Shown: positions 34,659 through 45,000, numbered from the stretch's first letter. The stretch: 64,000 nucleotides of DNA from Phycisphaerales bacterium (GCA_020847535.1 JADLBU010000093.1:48744-112743); one strand, 5' to 3'. A program made the numbers and translations. Notes: generated by a model from the letters alone, not told the origin.

Positions 34659-35042
34659 TCACTCATCCCCCGTCGGCACAATGTCCTCACCCTCGACCAT
34701 CAGTATGACGGTCCGCTCGGGCGCTCGCGGCCGATGCATCCGCCCTTTGGGAATCACCACCGCCTGTCCCGGCCCCAGATCGATCGTGCGATCCTCCAGG
34801 TCGATCAGGAATCGGCCATCGACGCAGTAGAAGAACTCATCCAGGTCATCGTGCTTGTGCCAGTGGTACTCACCATGCACCACCCCCAGCCGCACGACCG
34901 ACTCGTTCACCTTGCACAGCGTCTGGTTGAACCACTTGTGCGGACAGGCCTTCACCAGCGCTGGCACATCGATCTTGTCCAGCGCCCCAAAGGCGATGTC
35001 GAGCTTGGTGATGTAGGGATACTGCTTGGCGGGTTCGGACAT
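34659..35042 (-). CDS. Small cupin-domain protein
   Basis: A 127-residue single-domain cupin. The metal-binding motifs are visible as HWHKHDDLDEFFYCVDG (His, His, Glu) and 'GQAVVIPKGRMHRPRA' (final His). Members range from oxygenases to sugar isomerases and small-molecule sensors, so the function cannot be set. The ATG at 35042 is preferred over 35087. It lies downstream of acnA on the same strand with 72 nt between. Confidence 0.75.
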   Translation of the reverse strand: MSEPAKQYPYITKLDIAFGALDKIDVPALVKACPHKWFNQTLCKVNESVVRLGVVHGEYHWHKHDDLDEFFYCVDGRFLIDLEDRTIDLGPGQAVVIPKGRMHRPRAPERTVILMVEGEDIVPTGDE

Positions 35043-35114
35043 GAGACTCTCCCTAACGCCCCCGCACGAGCTGTTCCCCCCCCGCACTCCGAACCCCCAA
35101 CCCCCAACATCAGC

Positions 35115-38003
35115 CTACACGGTCACGGGCTTCTTCGCCTCGCTCAGCAGCCGACGCAGCACCGTCTGCAGCACCCCGCCGTTGCGGTAGTACTCCGCCT
35201 CCACGGGTGTGTCGATCCGGCAACGCGTCATGAACTCGACCTTCTTCCCATCCGGCCGGTTCGCCGTCACCTTCACCTCGCAGCGCGGATCCACCAGCCC
35301 CGCATTCGGACCACCGCTCGCCACCGACAGATGAATGTCAAACGTCTCATCACCCACCAGCCCGATCGTCCCAGCGCTCTGCCCATCCATGAAGCACAAC
35401 GGCAGCACGCCCATCCCCACCAGGTTGGACCGGTGGATGCGCTCGAAACTCTGGGCGATCACCGCGCGAACGCCAAGCAGCAGCGTCCCCTTGGCCGCCC
35501 AGTCGCGGCTCGATCCCATCCCGTAGTCCTTGCCGGCGAGCACCACCAGCGGAGTCCCCTCCGCCTTGTAATTCATCGCCGCGTTGAAGATCCAGTCGAT
35601 CTTCCCGCCGCCCTTCTTCGATGAGTCCTTGGTCCACCCGCCCTCGCGGATCTTGCCGTTCGCGGGATCCATCGCGAGCTTGTTCTTGACGCGCACGTTC
35701 CCGTACGTCCCCCGCAGCATGATGAAGTCATGCCCGCGGCGAGTCCCGTAGCTGTTGAACTCCGCCTTGGGAATCCCCAGCGACTTGAGATACTCCCCCG
35801 CAGGCGAATTCTCGGCGATGTCCCCCGCCGGAGAGATGTGATCGGTCGTGATCGAATCCCCGACATACACCAGCACCCGCGCCCCGCGGATCGGCTGCGG
35901 GATCTCCGGCTGGGCCGTCATCGTCTGGAAGAACGGCGGCTGATGGATGTACGTGCTCTTGTCGTTCCACGCGTACTGCTCGCTGCGCGACACCGGCACC
36001 TTGTTCCACGTCATGTTGCCGTTGAAGACGTTCCCGTACTCCTTGCGGAACTGCTCCGGAGAGATGCACTGGCTCTTGATCTGCTGCACCTCCTGCCACG
36101 TCGGCCAGACCTCCTTCAGGTACACCCCGATCAGCTTCCCATCCGGACCCTTGCGGTACGCGAGCGGCTCGGTCACAAGGTCGATGTCCACGCTCCCCGC
36201 GATCGCGTACGCCACGCACAACGGCGGGCTCGCCAGGTAATTTGCCTTGACCGCCGGATGCACGCGACCCTCGAAGTTGCGGTTCCCCGACAGCACGCTG
36301 GCGACCACAAGGTCCCCACCCTTGATCGCCGCATCGATCTCCGGCTGCAACGGCCCCGAGTTGCCGATGCACGTCGTACACCCGTACCCGACCGTGTTGA
36401 ACCCGATCGCATCCAGGTCTTCCGACAGCCCCGCCTTGTCCAGGTACGCCGTCACGACCTTGGACCCGGGAGCGAGGCTCGTCTTCACCCACGGACGCCG
36501 CGTCAGACCCAGCGCCCGCGCCTTCCGCGCGACCAGGCCCGCGGCGATCAGCACATCAGGGTTGCTCGTATTCGTGCAGCTCGTGATCGCCGCGATCACC
36601 ACATCCCCGTTGTACATCCGGAAGCTCTTGCCATCGAGCGAAACTTCGACGCCCGGCTGCTCCTTGGCCCCACCAGCGCTCGCGACATTGACCGCCGGCA
36701 TCGATTCGCCCGTGGTCATCACCCGCGCCGACTCCCCGCCTTCATTGGCCCAGCGCCCCTCATTGGTGATCTGCGAGTTGGTCGGCTTGCCGAACGTATC
36801 GGTCAGCTCCTTAAACCAGTTGGCCTTCATCTGCGAGAGCTGCACGCGATCCTGTGGACGCTTGGGCCCCGCGAGCGAAGGCTGAATGGTCGAGAGATCA
36901 AGCTCCAGGAGATCCGTGAACTCCGGCTCGGCCATCCCCGGCTGCCAGAACAGCCCGTTGGCCTTCGAGTACGCCTCCACCAGCGCCACCGTCGCCTCAT
37001 CTCGGCCCGTGAAGCGCAGGTAATCGATCGTCGCCTTGTCCACCGGGAAGAACCCGATGGTCGCCCCGTACTCCGGCGCCATGTTGGCGATCGTCGCGCG
37101 GTCCGGCACCGACAGCGCTGCCATCCCATCCCCGCAGAACTCCACGAACTTGTCCACCACACCCTTGGCACGCAGGATCTCGGTGACCGTCAACACCAGG
37201 TCGGTCGCCGTCGTCCCCTCCGGCAGCTTGCCCTTGAGCCGGAACCCGATCACCTCGGGCGTCAGCATGTAGATCGGCTGGCCCAGCATGACCGCCTCGG
37301 CCTCGATCCCGCCCACGCCCCACCCCACAACGCCCAGCCCGTTGATCATTGTCGTGTGCGAATCGGTCCCCACGCACGAATCCGGGTACGCGACCGTCTG
37401 CCCCCCGTTCGCCTTCGTCAGCACGCCCGGCGCCAGGTACTCGAGGTTCACCTGATGCACGATCCCGGTCGCCGGCGGCACACAGCTGAAATTCGTCAGC
37501 GACTGCTGACCCCACTTGAGGAACTCGTAGCGCTCGGTGTTGCGCTCAAACTCGCGCTGCGCGTTAATCGTCAACGCGGTCCGGCTCCCGAACGCATCCA
37601 CCTGCACCGAGTGGTCGATCACCAGATCGCACTTCACCAGCGGGTTGATCAGGTTCGGATCACCACCCAGCCGCTTCATCGCATCGCGCATCGCCGCCAG
37701 GTCCACCACGCACGGCACGCCCGTGAAGTCCTGCAGCACCACGCGACCCGGCATGAAGGGGATCTCCTCCTTCACCGGCGCCTTGGCGTTCCAGTTCGCA
37801 AGCCCCGCGACATCGTCCTGCGTCACCACGAACCCATCCACGTTCCGCAGCATCGACTCCAGCAGCACCTTGATCGAGAACGGCAGCTTGTCCACGTGCC
37901 CGATCCTGGCCTGCTTCAGGGCATCCAGAGCGAAATAGGCGTACTCACCGTGCGTGGTCGTCAGCGTGCGGCGCGAGTTGAACGGGTTGCTGGGGGCGGA
38001 CAT
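35115..38003 (-). CDS. acnA: Aconitate hydratase A
   Basis: A 962-residue [4Fe-4S] enzyme of the TCA cycle that isomerises citrate to isocitrate. Cluster cysteines are in '[16 protein letters not shown]' (one Cys) and '[12 protein letters not shown]' (two Cys). Substrate loops '[21 protein letters not shown]' and '[12 protein letters not shown]' and the swivel-domain '[16 protein letters not shown]' match the AcnA/IRP1 branch. GGAG lies upstream of the ATG at 38003. It stands alone rather than in a TCA operon, just downstream of a LysR regulator. Confidence 0.95.
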   Translation of the reverse strand: MSAPSNPFNSRRTLTTTHGEYAYFALDALKQARIGHVDKLPFSIKVLLESMLRNVDGFVVTQDDVAGLANWNAKAPVKEEIPFMPGRVVLQDFTGVPCVVDLAAMRDAMKRLGGDPNLINPLVKCDLVIDHSVQVDAFGSRTALTINAQREFERNTERYEFLKWGQQSLTNFSCVPPATGIVHQVNLEYLAPGVLTKANGGQTVAYPDSCVGTDSHTTMINGLGVVGWGVGGIEAEAVMLGQPIYMLTPEVIGFRLKGKLPEGTTATDLVLTVTEILRAKGVVDKFVEFCGDGMAALSVPDRATIANMAPEYGATIGFFPVDKATIDYLRFTGRDEATVALVEAYSKANGLFWQPGMAEPEFTDLLELDLSTIQPSLAGPKRPQDRVQLSQMKANWFKELTDTFGKPTNSQITNEGRWANEGGESARVMTTGESMPAVNVASAGGAKEQPGVEVSLDGKSFRMYNGDVVIAAITSCTNTSNPDVLIAAGLVARKARALGLTRRPWVKTSLAPGSKVVTAYLDKAGLSEDLDAIGFNTVGYGCTTCIGNSGPLQPEIDAAIKGGDLVVASVLSGNRNFEGRVHPAVKANYLASPPLCVAYAIAGSVDIDLVTEPLAYRKGPDGKLIGVYLKEVWPTWQEVQQIKSQCISPEQFRKEYGNVFNGNMTWNKVPVSRSEQYAWNDKSTYIHQPPFFQTMTAQPEIPQPIRGARVLVYVGDSITTDHISPAGDIAENSPAGEYLKSLGIPKAEFNSYGTRRGHDFIMLRGTYGNVRVKNKLAMDPANGKIREGGWTKDSSKKGGGKIDWIFNAAMNYKAEGTPLVVLAGKDYGMGSSRDWAAKGTLLLGVRAVIAQSFERIHRSNLVGMGVLPLCFMDGQSAGTIGLVGDETFDIHLSVASGGPNAGLVDPRCEVKVTANRPDGKKVEFMTRCRIDTPVEAEYYRNGGVLQTVLRRLLSEAKKPVTV

Positions 38004-38116
38004 GGCAGGCTCCGTGAATGGTGCGATCCGATGCACAACCGTAGCCCGAGATCGGCATGAATCGAATCGATCACGATTACATCTTCAATCACTATTGTTT
38101 ATGTGACGAGCCCCGA

Positions 38117-39070
38117 CTACCGGCCCCGCGCCGTCTCCACCAGCGCCCGCTCAAAGTGCGAGATCGCCGCCGCCGGCAACCGATCCCTCCTCCGCACGAT
38201 CGCAAGCTGCCGCCGCAGCCCCCGATCCCCGCACGCCAGCCCCTCACCCTCCCCGAGCGCAAACCGCGACACCAGCCCCACACCGATCCCCGCCGCGACC
38301 ATCCGTTTGATCGACTCGATCGATCGCAGCTCCATCACCACGTTCAACGTCACCCCCGCCGCACGCGCTGCATCATCAATGATCCCCCGGACCGCCGTCC
38401 CCGCCTCGAACGCGACGAACGGCTCCCCCGCAAGCTCCTTCCACGAGAACACGCCCGGCAGCGCCTTGGGCTTGCTCACCTTCGTGCCGCGTTTGCCCGG
38501 TGAATAGGTCCGCTCCACCCACCCCGCACGGTTCCGCAAGGGATGACCCGCCGGCGAAATCAACCGAAGCTCATCCATCACCAAGGGTGTCACCAACAGC
38601 TCATCCGCCGATGCCGATGGCACCGGCAGCGTGATGATCCCCAGATCCAACTCCCCGCTCCCGACCGCCGCCGCGACCTGCGCCGATCCCGCCTCGCGCA
38701 CGAAAAACCGCAGCCCCGGGTACTTCTTCCGCACACCCGACACCACCGGCGGCAACAGATACGTGGTCGCCGTCGCCCCGCCGCCCACGCGGATCGACCC
38801 CCGCTCAAGGTTCATCAACTCCCGGACCGCCTTGACCCCGCCCTCCGCCGCCCGGATCGCCTCTTCCGCATGCTGCAACAGCACCCGCCCCGCATCCGTC
38901 GGTTCCACCCCCCGCCCCGTCCGGTGCAGCAGCTCCGTCCCCACCTCCGCCTCCAGCTTCCGCACCACCGCCGACAACGCCGGCTGCGTGATGCCCAGCG
39001 ACCGCGCTGCCCGCGTCATGTGACCGGCGGCGGCGATCGCACGGAAGTATTTGAGTGGTGTCAGCTCCAT
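38117..39070 (-). CDS. LysR-family transcriptional regulator
   Basis: A 317-residue LTTR. The N-terminal winged HTH covers residues 1-60 ('MELTPLKYFRAIAAAGHMTRAARSL', 'TQPALSAVVRKLEAEVGTELL'). The periplasmic-binding-protein-like effector domain follows ('GELDLGIITLPV', 'VAFEAGTAVRGIID', 'VAAGIGVGLVSR'). It is divergent from the small membrane protein gene at 39213 and upstream of acnA; either could be a target. The start at 39070 gives the usual LTTR N-terminus, so the upstream ATG at 39118 is not chosen. Confidence 0.9.
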   Translation of the reverse strand: MELTPLKYFRAIAAAGHMTRAARSLGITQPALSAVVRKLEAEVGTELLHRTGRGVEPTDAGRVLLQHAEEAIRAAEGGVKAVRELMNLERGSIRVGGGATATTYLLPPVVSGVRKKYPGLRFFVREAGSAQVAAAVGSGELDLGIITLPVPSASADELLVTPLVMDELRLISPAGHPLRNRAGWVERTYSPGKRGTKVSKPKALPGVFSWKELAGEPFVAFEAGTAVRGIIDDAARAAGVTLNVVMELRSIESIKRMVAAGIGVGLVSRFALGEGEGLACGDRGLRRQLAIVRRRDRLPAAAISHFERALVETARGR

Positions 39071-39089
39071 CGTTCGCCACTGTACCGGT

Positions 39090-39132
39090 TTGACAATCGA
39101 CGAGATTTGAGCGATCATTCAAGGTTGTTGAA
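39090..39132. promoter_or_regulatory. Candidate LTTR operator and promoter in the lysR divergent region
   Basis: TTCAA-N5-TTGAA (39118-39132) contains the LTTR T-N11-A signature and lies 48 nt upstream of the lysR ATG. Rightward TTGACA (39090-39095) with GATCAT at 17 nt is a possible promoter. Further right, GATAAT (39174-39179) could be the -10 of the divergent gene. Position and symmetry only. Confidence 0.35.
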
Positions 39133-39212
39133 CGCCCATTCAATTCTCGCGCCGACCCACCTCTGGCCTAGGCGATAATCTCGCGATCCTCTTCACTTGA
39201 ACGGAGCCCTCA

Positions 39213-39674
39213 ATGACCACCGATCCCGCCGCCTCCGTCACCCCCGGCCGCGCCAGCCGCATCCTCCTGTTCGCCGCATCGATCGCCAGCATCCTCACCG
39301 GCATCACCCACACGATCGCCCACCTCCTCGATGACAACAAGGCTCTTGATGCCACCCACGGCCAGATGATCGAGCTCATGCAGTCCTACAAGATCCCGGT
39401 CCCCGGCGGCCACATCACCGCCCACCAGATCATGAACGGCATGGGCATCCACTTCGCGATCTCGATGGCCGCGATCGGATTCATCTGCCTCGGCCTCCGC
39501 GGCCCCATCCGCCAGAGCCCAATCCTCCATCGCCGGCTCGCCGCCCTCTGCGCCCTCATCACGACCGCGTTCACCGTGGTTGCCCTTGTCTACTTCTTCA
39601 GCATCCCGATAGCCTTCGAGGGCACCACCGCACTCCTCTTCATCCTCGCCGCCCTCACCAGCCCCAAGCCCTGA
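39213..39674 (+). CDS. Four-helix membrane protein
   Basis: A 153-residue protein with about four membrane segments ('RILLFAASIASILTGITHTI', 'FAISMAAIGFICLGL', 'LAALCALITTAFTVVALVYFF', 'EGTTALLFILAAL'). A conserved-looking His in 'ITHTIAHLL' and a 'GGHITAHQIMNGMGIHFA' stretch suggest a small membrane family. I do not recognise a name. It is divergent from the LysR regulator and may be its target. Confidence 0.7.
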   Translation: MTTDPAASVTPGRASRILLFAASIASILTGITHTIAHLLDDNKALDATHGQMIELMQSYKIPVPGGHITAHQIMNGMGIHFAISMAAIGFICLGLRGPIRQSPILHRRLAALCALITTAFTVVALVYFFSIPIAFEGTTALLFILAALTSPKP

Positions 39675-39722
39675 ACCGCCCCAGCGGCGCACACGTGCCA
39701 CTTTCCCCGCGGTTTTATCTGC

Positions 39723-39750
39723 GCTTTGCCATTTGCACTTTGCCCCTTTC
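39723..39750. repeat. Degenerate heptamers related to CCCTTTG
   Basis: Four 7-bp units: GCTTTGC, CATTTGC, ACTTTGC and CCCTTTC, upstream of sucD. The period is the same as at 29717-29765, and the core is similar. Confidence 0.6.
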
Positions 39751-39809
39751 TCCCTGCCATCTAAACTCCCCCCCCGGCGAACCCCGCCCGGGACCGGAGT
39801 GACTCGAAG

Positions 39810-40817
39810 ATGGCGATCCTCGTCAACGCTCAGACCAAGGTCATCTGCCAGGGAATCACCGGCTCCTTCGGCGCAGTCCACACCAAGGGCTGCTACCTCT
39901 ACGGTACCCGCATCGTCGGCGGTGTCACCCCCGGCAAGGGCGGCGGCAAGGATCCCAACGGCCTGCCCATCTTCGACACCGTCGAGCAGGCCGTGAAGGC
40001 GACCGGCGCCACCGCGACCATGATCTTCGTCCCACCCGGGCTCGCCTGCGATGCCATCCTCGAGGCGGTCGCCGCCGGACTCTCGGTCATCTGCTGCATC
40101 ACCGAGGGAGTTCCGGTCCAGGACATGATCCGCGCCCGCGCGGCGATCGACGACATCAACGCCTCGCGCGCCCTCGGCCTCACCTCCGGCCCGCAGATCG
40201 TCCTCATCGGCCCCAACTGCCCCGGCATCATCACCCCCGGCCCGCGCACCAACGCCGAGTCGATGACCGGCGAGCCCGGCAACTTCTTCTCCGATCCCGC
40301 CAAGGGCGGCGGTGGGTGCAAGATCGGCATCATGCCCGGCTACATCCACACCCACATCAGCCAGAGCAAGCTCGGCAAGGCCGTCGGTATCGTCAGCCGT
40401 TCCGGCACGCTCACCTACGAGGCAGTCTGGCAGACCAGCAGCCGCGGGCTCGCCCAGAGCACCTGCGTCGGTATCGGCGGAGATCCCGTTCGCGGCCTCT
40501 CCCACATCGACACCATCCGCCTCTTCGAGCAGGATCCCGACACCCACGGCATCCTCATGATCGGGGAGATCGGCGGCACCGATGAAATCATGGCCGCCGA
40601 GTTCATCAAGGCCAACGTCAAGAAGCCGGTCGCCGCGTTCATCGCCGGCAAGACCGCACCCCCCGGCCGACGCATGGGGCACGCCGGGGCGATCATCGGC
40701 GGCGCGGATGACACCGCCGATGCCAAGATCAACGCCCTCAAGTCCGCCGGCGTCACGATTGCCGAGACCCCCGCCGACATGGGCGCGGCGATCATGCGGG
40801 CGATGAAGCTGGGTTGA
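39810..40817 (+). CDS. sucD: Succinyl-CoA synthetase alpha subunit
   Basis: A 335-residue subunit that carries the phosphohistidine intermediate and binds CoA in the TCA cycle. It has the CoA-binding Rossmann N-terminus ('[15 protein letters not shown]', '[13 protein letters not shown]'), '[13 protein letters not shown]' and the active-site His291 in '[10 protein letters not shown]'. A 20-30 residue longer middle loop ('[13 protein letters not shown]' and '[12 protein letters not shown]') is a mild variation. The beta-subunit gene sucC is not adjacent. The ATG follows GGAG loosely at 10 nt. Confidence 0.93.
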   Translation: MAILVNAQTKVICQGITGSFGAVHTKGCYLYGTRIVGGVTPGKGGGKDPNGLPIFDTVEQAVKATGATATMIFVPPGLACDAILEAVAAGLSVICCITEGVPVQDMIRARAAIDDINASRALGLTSGPQIVLIGPNCPGIITPGPRTNAESMTGEPGNFFSDPAKGGGGCKIGIMPGYIHTHISQSKLGKAVGIVSRSGTLTYEAVWQTSSRGLAQSTCVGIGGDPVRGLSHIDTIRLFEQDPDTHGILMIGEIGGTDEIMAAEFIKANVKKPVAAFIAGKTAPPGRRMGHAGAIIGGADDTADAKINALKSAGVTIAETPADMGAAIMRAMKLG

Positions 40818-40835
40818 ATTCAACGAGCGCGATCA

Positions 40836-40880
40836 CAGCCAGCTTGAACGCAGCCCACCTGAATGCAGCCAGCCTGAACA
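40836..40880. repeat. Three tandem 15-bp repeats
   Basis: Three tandem degenerate copies of CAGCCAGCCTGAACA (40836-40850, 40851-40865, 40866-40880), between sucD and the next gene. GTTGAATTCAAC (40813-40824) beside the sucD stop is an exact palindrome. Confidence 0.7.
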
Positions 40881-40892
40881 CAGCGAGGAGAT

Positions 40893-41663
40893 ATGCCCGA
40901 CCCCGGCCGCACATGCATCGTGAATGTCTCGGTCGGGTCGTGGTACCCGCTCGGTCAGCAGCGCATGCTTGCAAGCATGCGCACGCATAGCGTCGATGCC
41001 GAGCCGGTCGTGTGGGCCAACAGCTACCCGTGCGGGTCTCCGACACATCAGGAAGTCCCGTTTGCCTTCAAGACCTACGCGATCCAGCACGCACGATCCC
41101 TGGGGTTTGATCGCGTGCTCTGGCTGGATTCATCCCTGATCGCCCTGCGCTGGCCGCGCAGGCTCTATGAGAGCATCGAGAAGCACGGCGTGTTCGTCAG
41201 CGCCCAGAAGGCGCACATGCTGGGTGAATGGGCCAGCGATGCGTGCCTCGCAAAGCTGGGGATGTCACGCGAGGAATCCATGACGCTGCACAGCGCCGAT
41301 GCGTCGTGCATCGGGCTGGACTTCCGTCACGAAGTCGCGCGGCGATTCTTCGAGCGCTGGCGCGAGGCATCGATGGACGGTGTGTCGTTCCCGGGCCCGC
41401 GCGACAACGATGCCGGACAGGCGTCGGCCGATCGAAGAGTCAAGGGACACAGGTGGGATCAGACCGCCGCCGGCATCATCGCGTATCAGCTCCAGATCCC
41501 GCTCTTCCGCTGGAATCACTCCATGACGCGGCACGGAGATGACTTTCGGCTCAACGAACGCGCTGACTTCCAGGCTCGTCGGGTATGCTCGCCGCGTGAA
41601 CTCCGCGGTGCGATCGGCACGGCCCTTTGGCGACTGCGCCAGAAGCTGGCCCCATCACCCTGA
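40893..41663 (+). CDS. Putative glycosyltransferase-like protein
   Basis: A 256-residue cytoplasmic protein. 'VNVSVGSWYPLGQQRMLASM' and 'FDRVLWLDSSLI' resemble the start of a GT-A-fold enzyme, in which LDSS would replace a DxD metal motif. 'SADASCIGLDF' and 'KGHRWDQTAAGIIAYQL' are further family-like stretches. Donor and acceptor are unknown. GAGGAG ends only 2 nt before the ATG at 40893, unusually close. It starts a rightward group with the GT4 and formyltransferase genes. Confidence 0.6.
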   Translation: MPDPGRTCIVNVSVGSWYPLGQQRMLASMRTHSVDAEPVVWANSYPCGSPTHQEVPFAFKTYAIQHARSLGFDRVLWLDSSLIALRWPRRLYESIEKHGVFVSAQKAHMLGEWASDACLAKLGMSREESMTLHSADASCIGLDFRHEVARRFFERWREASMDGVSFPGPRDNDAGQASADRRVKGHRWDQTAAGIIAYQLQIPLFRWNHSMTRHGDDFRLNERADFQARRVCSPRELRGAIGTALWRLRQKLAPSP

Positions 41664-41863
41664 CCAGCGATCCGGTGCCAGACACCTGCAAGCCACGACC
41701 GGCTGTTCCCCTGGCAGCCACGCCAGACGCCATGCACCAGTGCGCTCGACCGGGTCGCGTGGTGCTCCCCGCGCTGCGGCGCCACACCAGTTCTTCCCCG
41801 TTCCTTGAATCGTCCCCGACCGCTCCCGTGCAGTCCCATCCCAGATTCACCCCCGATCCGCCG

Positions 41864-43201
41864 ATGAATACCATCGACGACACCAGCCCGCCCGACCAGA
41901 TACCTCCCATGCACGTTCTTCTCCTCAATCAGGCCTTTTATCCGGACGTGGTTGCCACCGCCCAGCACGGCAAGGACCTCGCCGATGAGCTCATCCGCCG
42001 CGGTCATCGCGTGACCGCCGTCGCCTCACGCTCCATCTACGGCAAGTCCGGCGCGGTCCTCGCGAAAAACGAAGATCTCCAGGTCCCCGGAGCGCCCCCA
42101 GGCGCCCATCCCATCCGCATCCGCCGCGTCGGCGCCAGCATCTTCGGAAAGGCCGGCTACGCCGCGCGGATCGCCGACTTTGCCTTCTTCTACCTGCTCG
42201 CCTTCACCAAGGTCATCTCCACCGATCGCCCCGATGTCGTCGTCAGCTTCACCACGCCCCCTTTCATCGGTCTGGTCGGCATCGTCAACCGCTGGCTCCG
42301 CGGCAGCAAAGCTGTCTATTGGGTGATGGATCTGTACCCCGATCTGCCGGTTGCTTGCGGCGTCATGAAGCCGGCGAGCCTCAGCACGCGCTTCTTCGAG
42401 CGCGTCAACCGCTTCATCCTCAAGCACTCCGATCTCAGCGTCGTCCTGGGCCGCTGCATGCGGGATCGCGTCCTGGACAAGGGCACACCCGCCTCGCACG
42501 TTCGCATGATCCCGATCTGGTCAGACATCACCGGCATGGATCCGATCGCCCCCGCCGACAATCCTGTTCGCGCCTCGATGGGCATCCCCCCGACAGATGT
42601 CGTCGTCATGTACTCCGGCAACTTCGGCATCGGGCACGATGCCCAGACCCTCTGCCGCTCGATGACCACCCTCCAGAAGGAGCCCGGCCTCCGCTTCGAG
42701 TTCGTCGGCGGCGGCAAGCGTCGCGGAGAGGTCGAGAAGTACATCAAGGAGCACAGCCTCCCCAACGTCCGCTGGCACGACTACGCCCCGCGCGAGAAGC
42801 TCGGTCCCTCGCTCGCCGCCGGCGACATCCACCTCATCTCACTCAAGGAAGGCGTCGAAGGCATCATGGTCCCCAGCAAGCTCATGGGCATCATGGCCGT
42901 CGGTCGCCCATCGATCTTCATCGGCAACCCCACCTCCGAAGTCGCCCGCGTGCTCCTCGAGACCCGGAGCGGCCTGGTCGTCCGCGAGGGAGATGATGCC
43001 GCCCTGACCGCCGCGATCCGCCAGCTTGCCGCCGACCCCAACCTGCGCCAGCGCATGGGCGACAACGCCCGCCGGGCCCTCCACGGCCAGTACGATGCCG
43101 ACACCGCGTGCGATTCATGGATCACGCTGCTCGAGGAAGTCGTCGGAGACAAGGGCCAACCCGCGACCAACGATGCACCGGCGGCCGCCGCTGGTCGATA
43201 A
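41864..43201 (+). CDS. Glycosyltransferase family 4
   Basis: A 445-residue GT-B enzyme using nucleotide-sugar donors. 'MHVLLLNQAFYPDVVATAQHG' is the family opening, followed by 'FVGGGKRRGEVEKYI' and 'EGVEGIMVPSKLMGIMAVGRPSIF', the donor-binding C-terminal lobe with the expected Glu. It probably builds a surface polysaccharide. Two starts are plausible: 41864 and 41909, the latter giving the compact family N-terminus. The formyltransferase starts 13 nt after its stop, so they are probably coupled. Confidence 0.88.
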   Translation: MNTIDDTSPPDQIPPMHVLLLNQAFYPDVVATAQHGKDLADELIRRGHRVTAVASRSIYGKSGAVLAKNEDLQVPGAPPGAHPIRIRRVGASIFGKAGYAARIADFAFFYLLAFTKVISTDRPDVVVSFTTPPFIGLVGIVNRWLRGSKAVYWVMDLYPDLPVACGVMKPASLSTRFFERVNRFILKHSDLSVVLGRCMRDRVLDKGTPASHVRMIPIWSDITGMDPIAPADNPVRASMGIPPTDVVVMYSGNFGIGHDAQTLCRSMTTLQKEPGLRFEFVGGGKRRGEVEKYIKEHSLPNVRWHDYAPREKLGPSLAAGDIHLISLKEGVEGIMVPSKLMGIMAVGRPSIFIGNPTSEVARVLLETRSGLVVREGDDAALTAAIRQLAADPNLRQRMGDNARRALHGQYDADTACDSWITLLEEVVGDKGQPATNDAPAAAAGR

Positions 43202-43213
43202 CGGCAAGTACCC

Positions 43214-44158
43214 ATGACCGCGATCGCCACTCCCATGCCCACACCCTCGATCCCCAACTCGCCCGCCGGGCCCTCGGCCGCCCCCGCCAGGATTGCATAC
43301 ACCCACGGCGGCAACGCCTATATCCCCGCCGGCACATCCCCGCGCACCACGCCCCTCAAGAAATACGTCTTCATCCAGGATGACCCCTTCTTCCTCACCA
43401 AGGTCCTGGACAAGTACCTGCGCGAGTTCGCCGACACCACCGCCGGCATCAACGTCCAGCCCAACACCCAGGGCAAGCGCACCGTCGCCCAGACCGCCCT
43501 CGACCTCATGAAGATGTACGGCCTCTGGTACTTCCAGTGGAAGTTCCGCAACTACGTCTGGGCCAAGGTCAAGGCCAAGATCTTCAACGGCATCCTCGGC
43601 TCCACCAAGCGCTGCTACACCGTCGCCTCGGTCGCCAAGAAGTACAACGTCCCCGTCCACTACCCCACCGATGTCAACAGCGAAGAGTTCCGCGGCATGC
43701 TCCGCAGGCTCGATGTCGACTTCATCGTCTCCATCTCAGGCACCATGCTCTACAAGAAGGCCCTCCGCGAGGAGACTCCCTACGGCATCGTCAACTGCCA
43801 CGGCGCCCTGCTCCCCAAGTATCGCGGCCTGATGCCCAGCTTCTGGACGCTCGCCAACGGCGAGCCCGAGGGCGGCACCAGCGTCCACTTCGTCGATGCC
43901 AAGCTCGACAACGGCCCGATCGTCATCCAGCGCCGCTACAAGATCCACAGCCACGACACCCTCGAAGACATCATGGCCCGCAGCAAGGACCTGGCCGCCG
44001 AGGCGATCATCGAGTGCGTCCGCAAGGTCGAGGATGCCGCGATGCGCGGCGTCCCGCCCGAGACCATGCCCAACCCCGAGGCCGAGCTGACCCACTTCTC
44101 GATGCCCACCAAGGCCGATGTGGATCGGTTCAGGAAGAACGGGCACCGGTTCTTCTGA
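43214..44158 (+). CDS. Formyltransferase-family protein
   Basis: A 314-residue protein. The formyltransferase core is present: 'PYGIVNCHGALLPKYRGLMP' is the Asn-His-Asp type active-site loop and 'GTSVHFVDAKLDNGPIVIQ' carries the catalytic Asp. Before it lies an unusual N-terminal ~90 residues, Pro-rich and then helical, not matching the usual N-terminal lobe of methionyl-tRNA formyltransferase. With GT4 just upstream, I infer N-formylation of an aminosugar for surface glycan rather than initiator tRNA. A fmt gene with linked def is not seen here. Confidence 0.8.
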   Translation: MTAIATPMPTPSIPNSPAGPSAAPARIAYTHGGNAYIPAGTSPRTTPLKKYVFIQDDPFFLTKVLDKYLREFADTTAGINVQPNTQGKRTVAQTALDLMKMYGLWYFQWKFRNYVWAKVKAKIFNGILGSTKRCYTVASVAKKYNVPVHYPTDVNSEEFRGMLRRLDVDFIVSISGTMLYKKALREETPYGIVNCHGALLPKYRGLMPSFWTLANGEPEGGTSVHFVDAKLDNGPIVIQRRYKIHSHDTLEDIMARSKDLAAEAIIECVRKVEDAAMRGVPPETMPNPEAELTHFSMPTKADVDRFRKNGHRFF

Positions 44159-44221
44159 GCCGCTCACAGGCCCCCGCCAGGGGGTCGGATCCCTCACCGA
44201 CCACAGCCCGAACATTCGTGC

Positions 44222-44227
44222 TATACT
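44222..44227 (+). promoter_or_regulatory. Candidate -10 (TATACT) for the DUF1579 gene
   Basis: TATACT lies 66 nt before the ATG at 44293. The -35 region is weak. A 6-bp inverted repeat (GGTCGG-N8-CCGACC, 44183-44202) lies just upstream. Confidence 0.35.
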
Positions 44228-44292
44228 CTCGCCCACGATTGAGCACGTGAGTGGGTCGCGTGCCCGTGGAAACGCAAAGGGAGTGTCACGTG

Positions 44293-44973
44293 ATGTGCTG
44301 CATCATGCGGAATTCGGGATTGATCGCGATGGTTGGTCTAGCGGCCCTGGGGGCGATGGCGTTCACACAGCCTGAGAAGAAGGAGGGTGGGGGTGCTGGT
44401 GGGGGGCAGGCGCAACCCAATCAAGAGGAAATGGATGCCTGGATGAAGGCCTCCTCTCCCGGTGAGCACCACCGCCACCTCGATGCGATGGCCGGCGAGT
44501 GGGTGTACAAGATGAAGATGTGGATGGACCCCAGCCAGCCCGCCAGCGAGAGCTCCGGCGAGCAGAAGAACTACTGGATCATCGGCGGCCGCCACCTCGC
44601 CCAGGCAACCACGGGCACCTTCATGGGCATGCCCTTCGAGGGCTTCGGCACCTGGGGCTACGACAATGTCACCAAGAAGTACGTCTCGACGTGGGTCGAC
44701 TCGACCATGACCGGCGTGATGAACATGGAGGGCTCCTGCGATGGCGCTGGCAAGTCCTTCACCATGAACGGCTCGTTCAACGACCCGATGGGTGGGCCGA
44801 TCAAGAGCCGCCAGGTCACGACCGTGAAGGATGGCAATTCCTTCCTGTTCGAGTTCTTCATGGTCGGTCCCGATGGCAAGGAGACCAAGAGCATGGAGAT
44901 CGCCTACACCCGCAAGCCCGGCACCACCAAGCCCGTGGCGCCCAAGCCCCGGGCCGCCCCCGCAGGCAAGTGA
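44293..44973 (+). CDS. Secreted DUF1579-family protein
   Basis: A 226-residue protein with an N-terminal signal-like segment ('SGLIAMVGLAALGAMAFT') and a Gly/Gln-rich linker. A DUF1579 domain follows, in which 'GEHHRHLDAMAGEWVYKMKMW', 'HLAQATTGTFMGMPFEGFGTWGYDNVTKKYVSTWVDS' (in parts) and 'GKETKSMEIAYTRK' are typical. The domain has an eight-stranded barrel look and no assigned activity. AAGGGAG 9 nt before the ATG at 44293 supports it over the GTG at 44251. A terminator follows at 45001. Confidence 0.85.
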   Translation: MCCIMRNSGLIAMVGLAALGAMAFTQPEKKEGGGAGGGQAQPNQEEMDAWMKASSPGEHHRHLDAMAGEWVYKMKMWMDPSQPASESSGEQKNYWIIGGRHLAQATTGTFMGMPFEGFGTWGYDNVTKKYVSTWVDSTMTGVMNMEGSCDGAGKSFTMNGSFNDPMGGPIKSRQVTTVKDGNSFLFEFFMVGPDGKETKSMEIAYTRKPGTTKPVAPKPRAAPAGK

Positions 44974-45000
44974 TCTCAGGTTGACATCGTGCAGCACTTC

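Noticed and set aside
35730..38060. Long plus-strand frame opposite acnA
   Set aside because: Arg/His/Pro-rich with no motifs, a GC-skew artefact of the acnA coding strand.
39210..40823. Long minus-strand frame opposite the membrane protein gene and sucD
   Set aside because: Gly/Asp/Glu-rich shadow; sucD and the membrane protein are well supported on the plus strand.
44171..44184. Possible terminator after the formyltransferase gene
   Set aside because: Only a 5-bp GC stem with no T-run; too weak to call.
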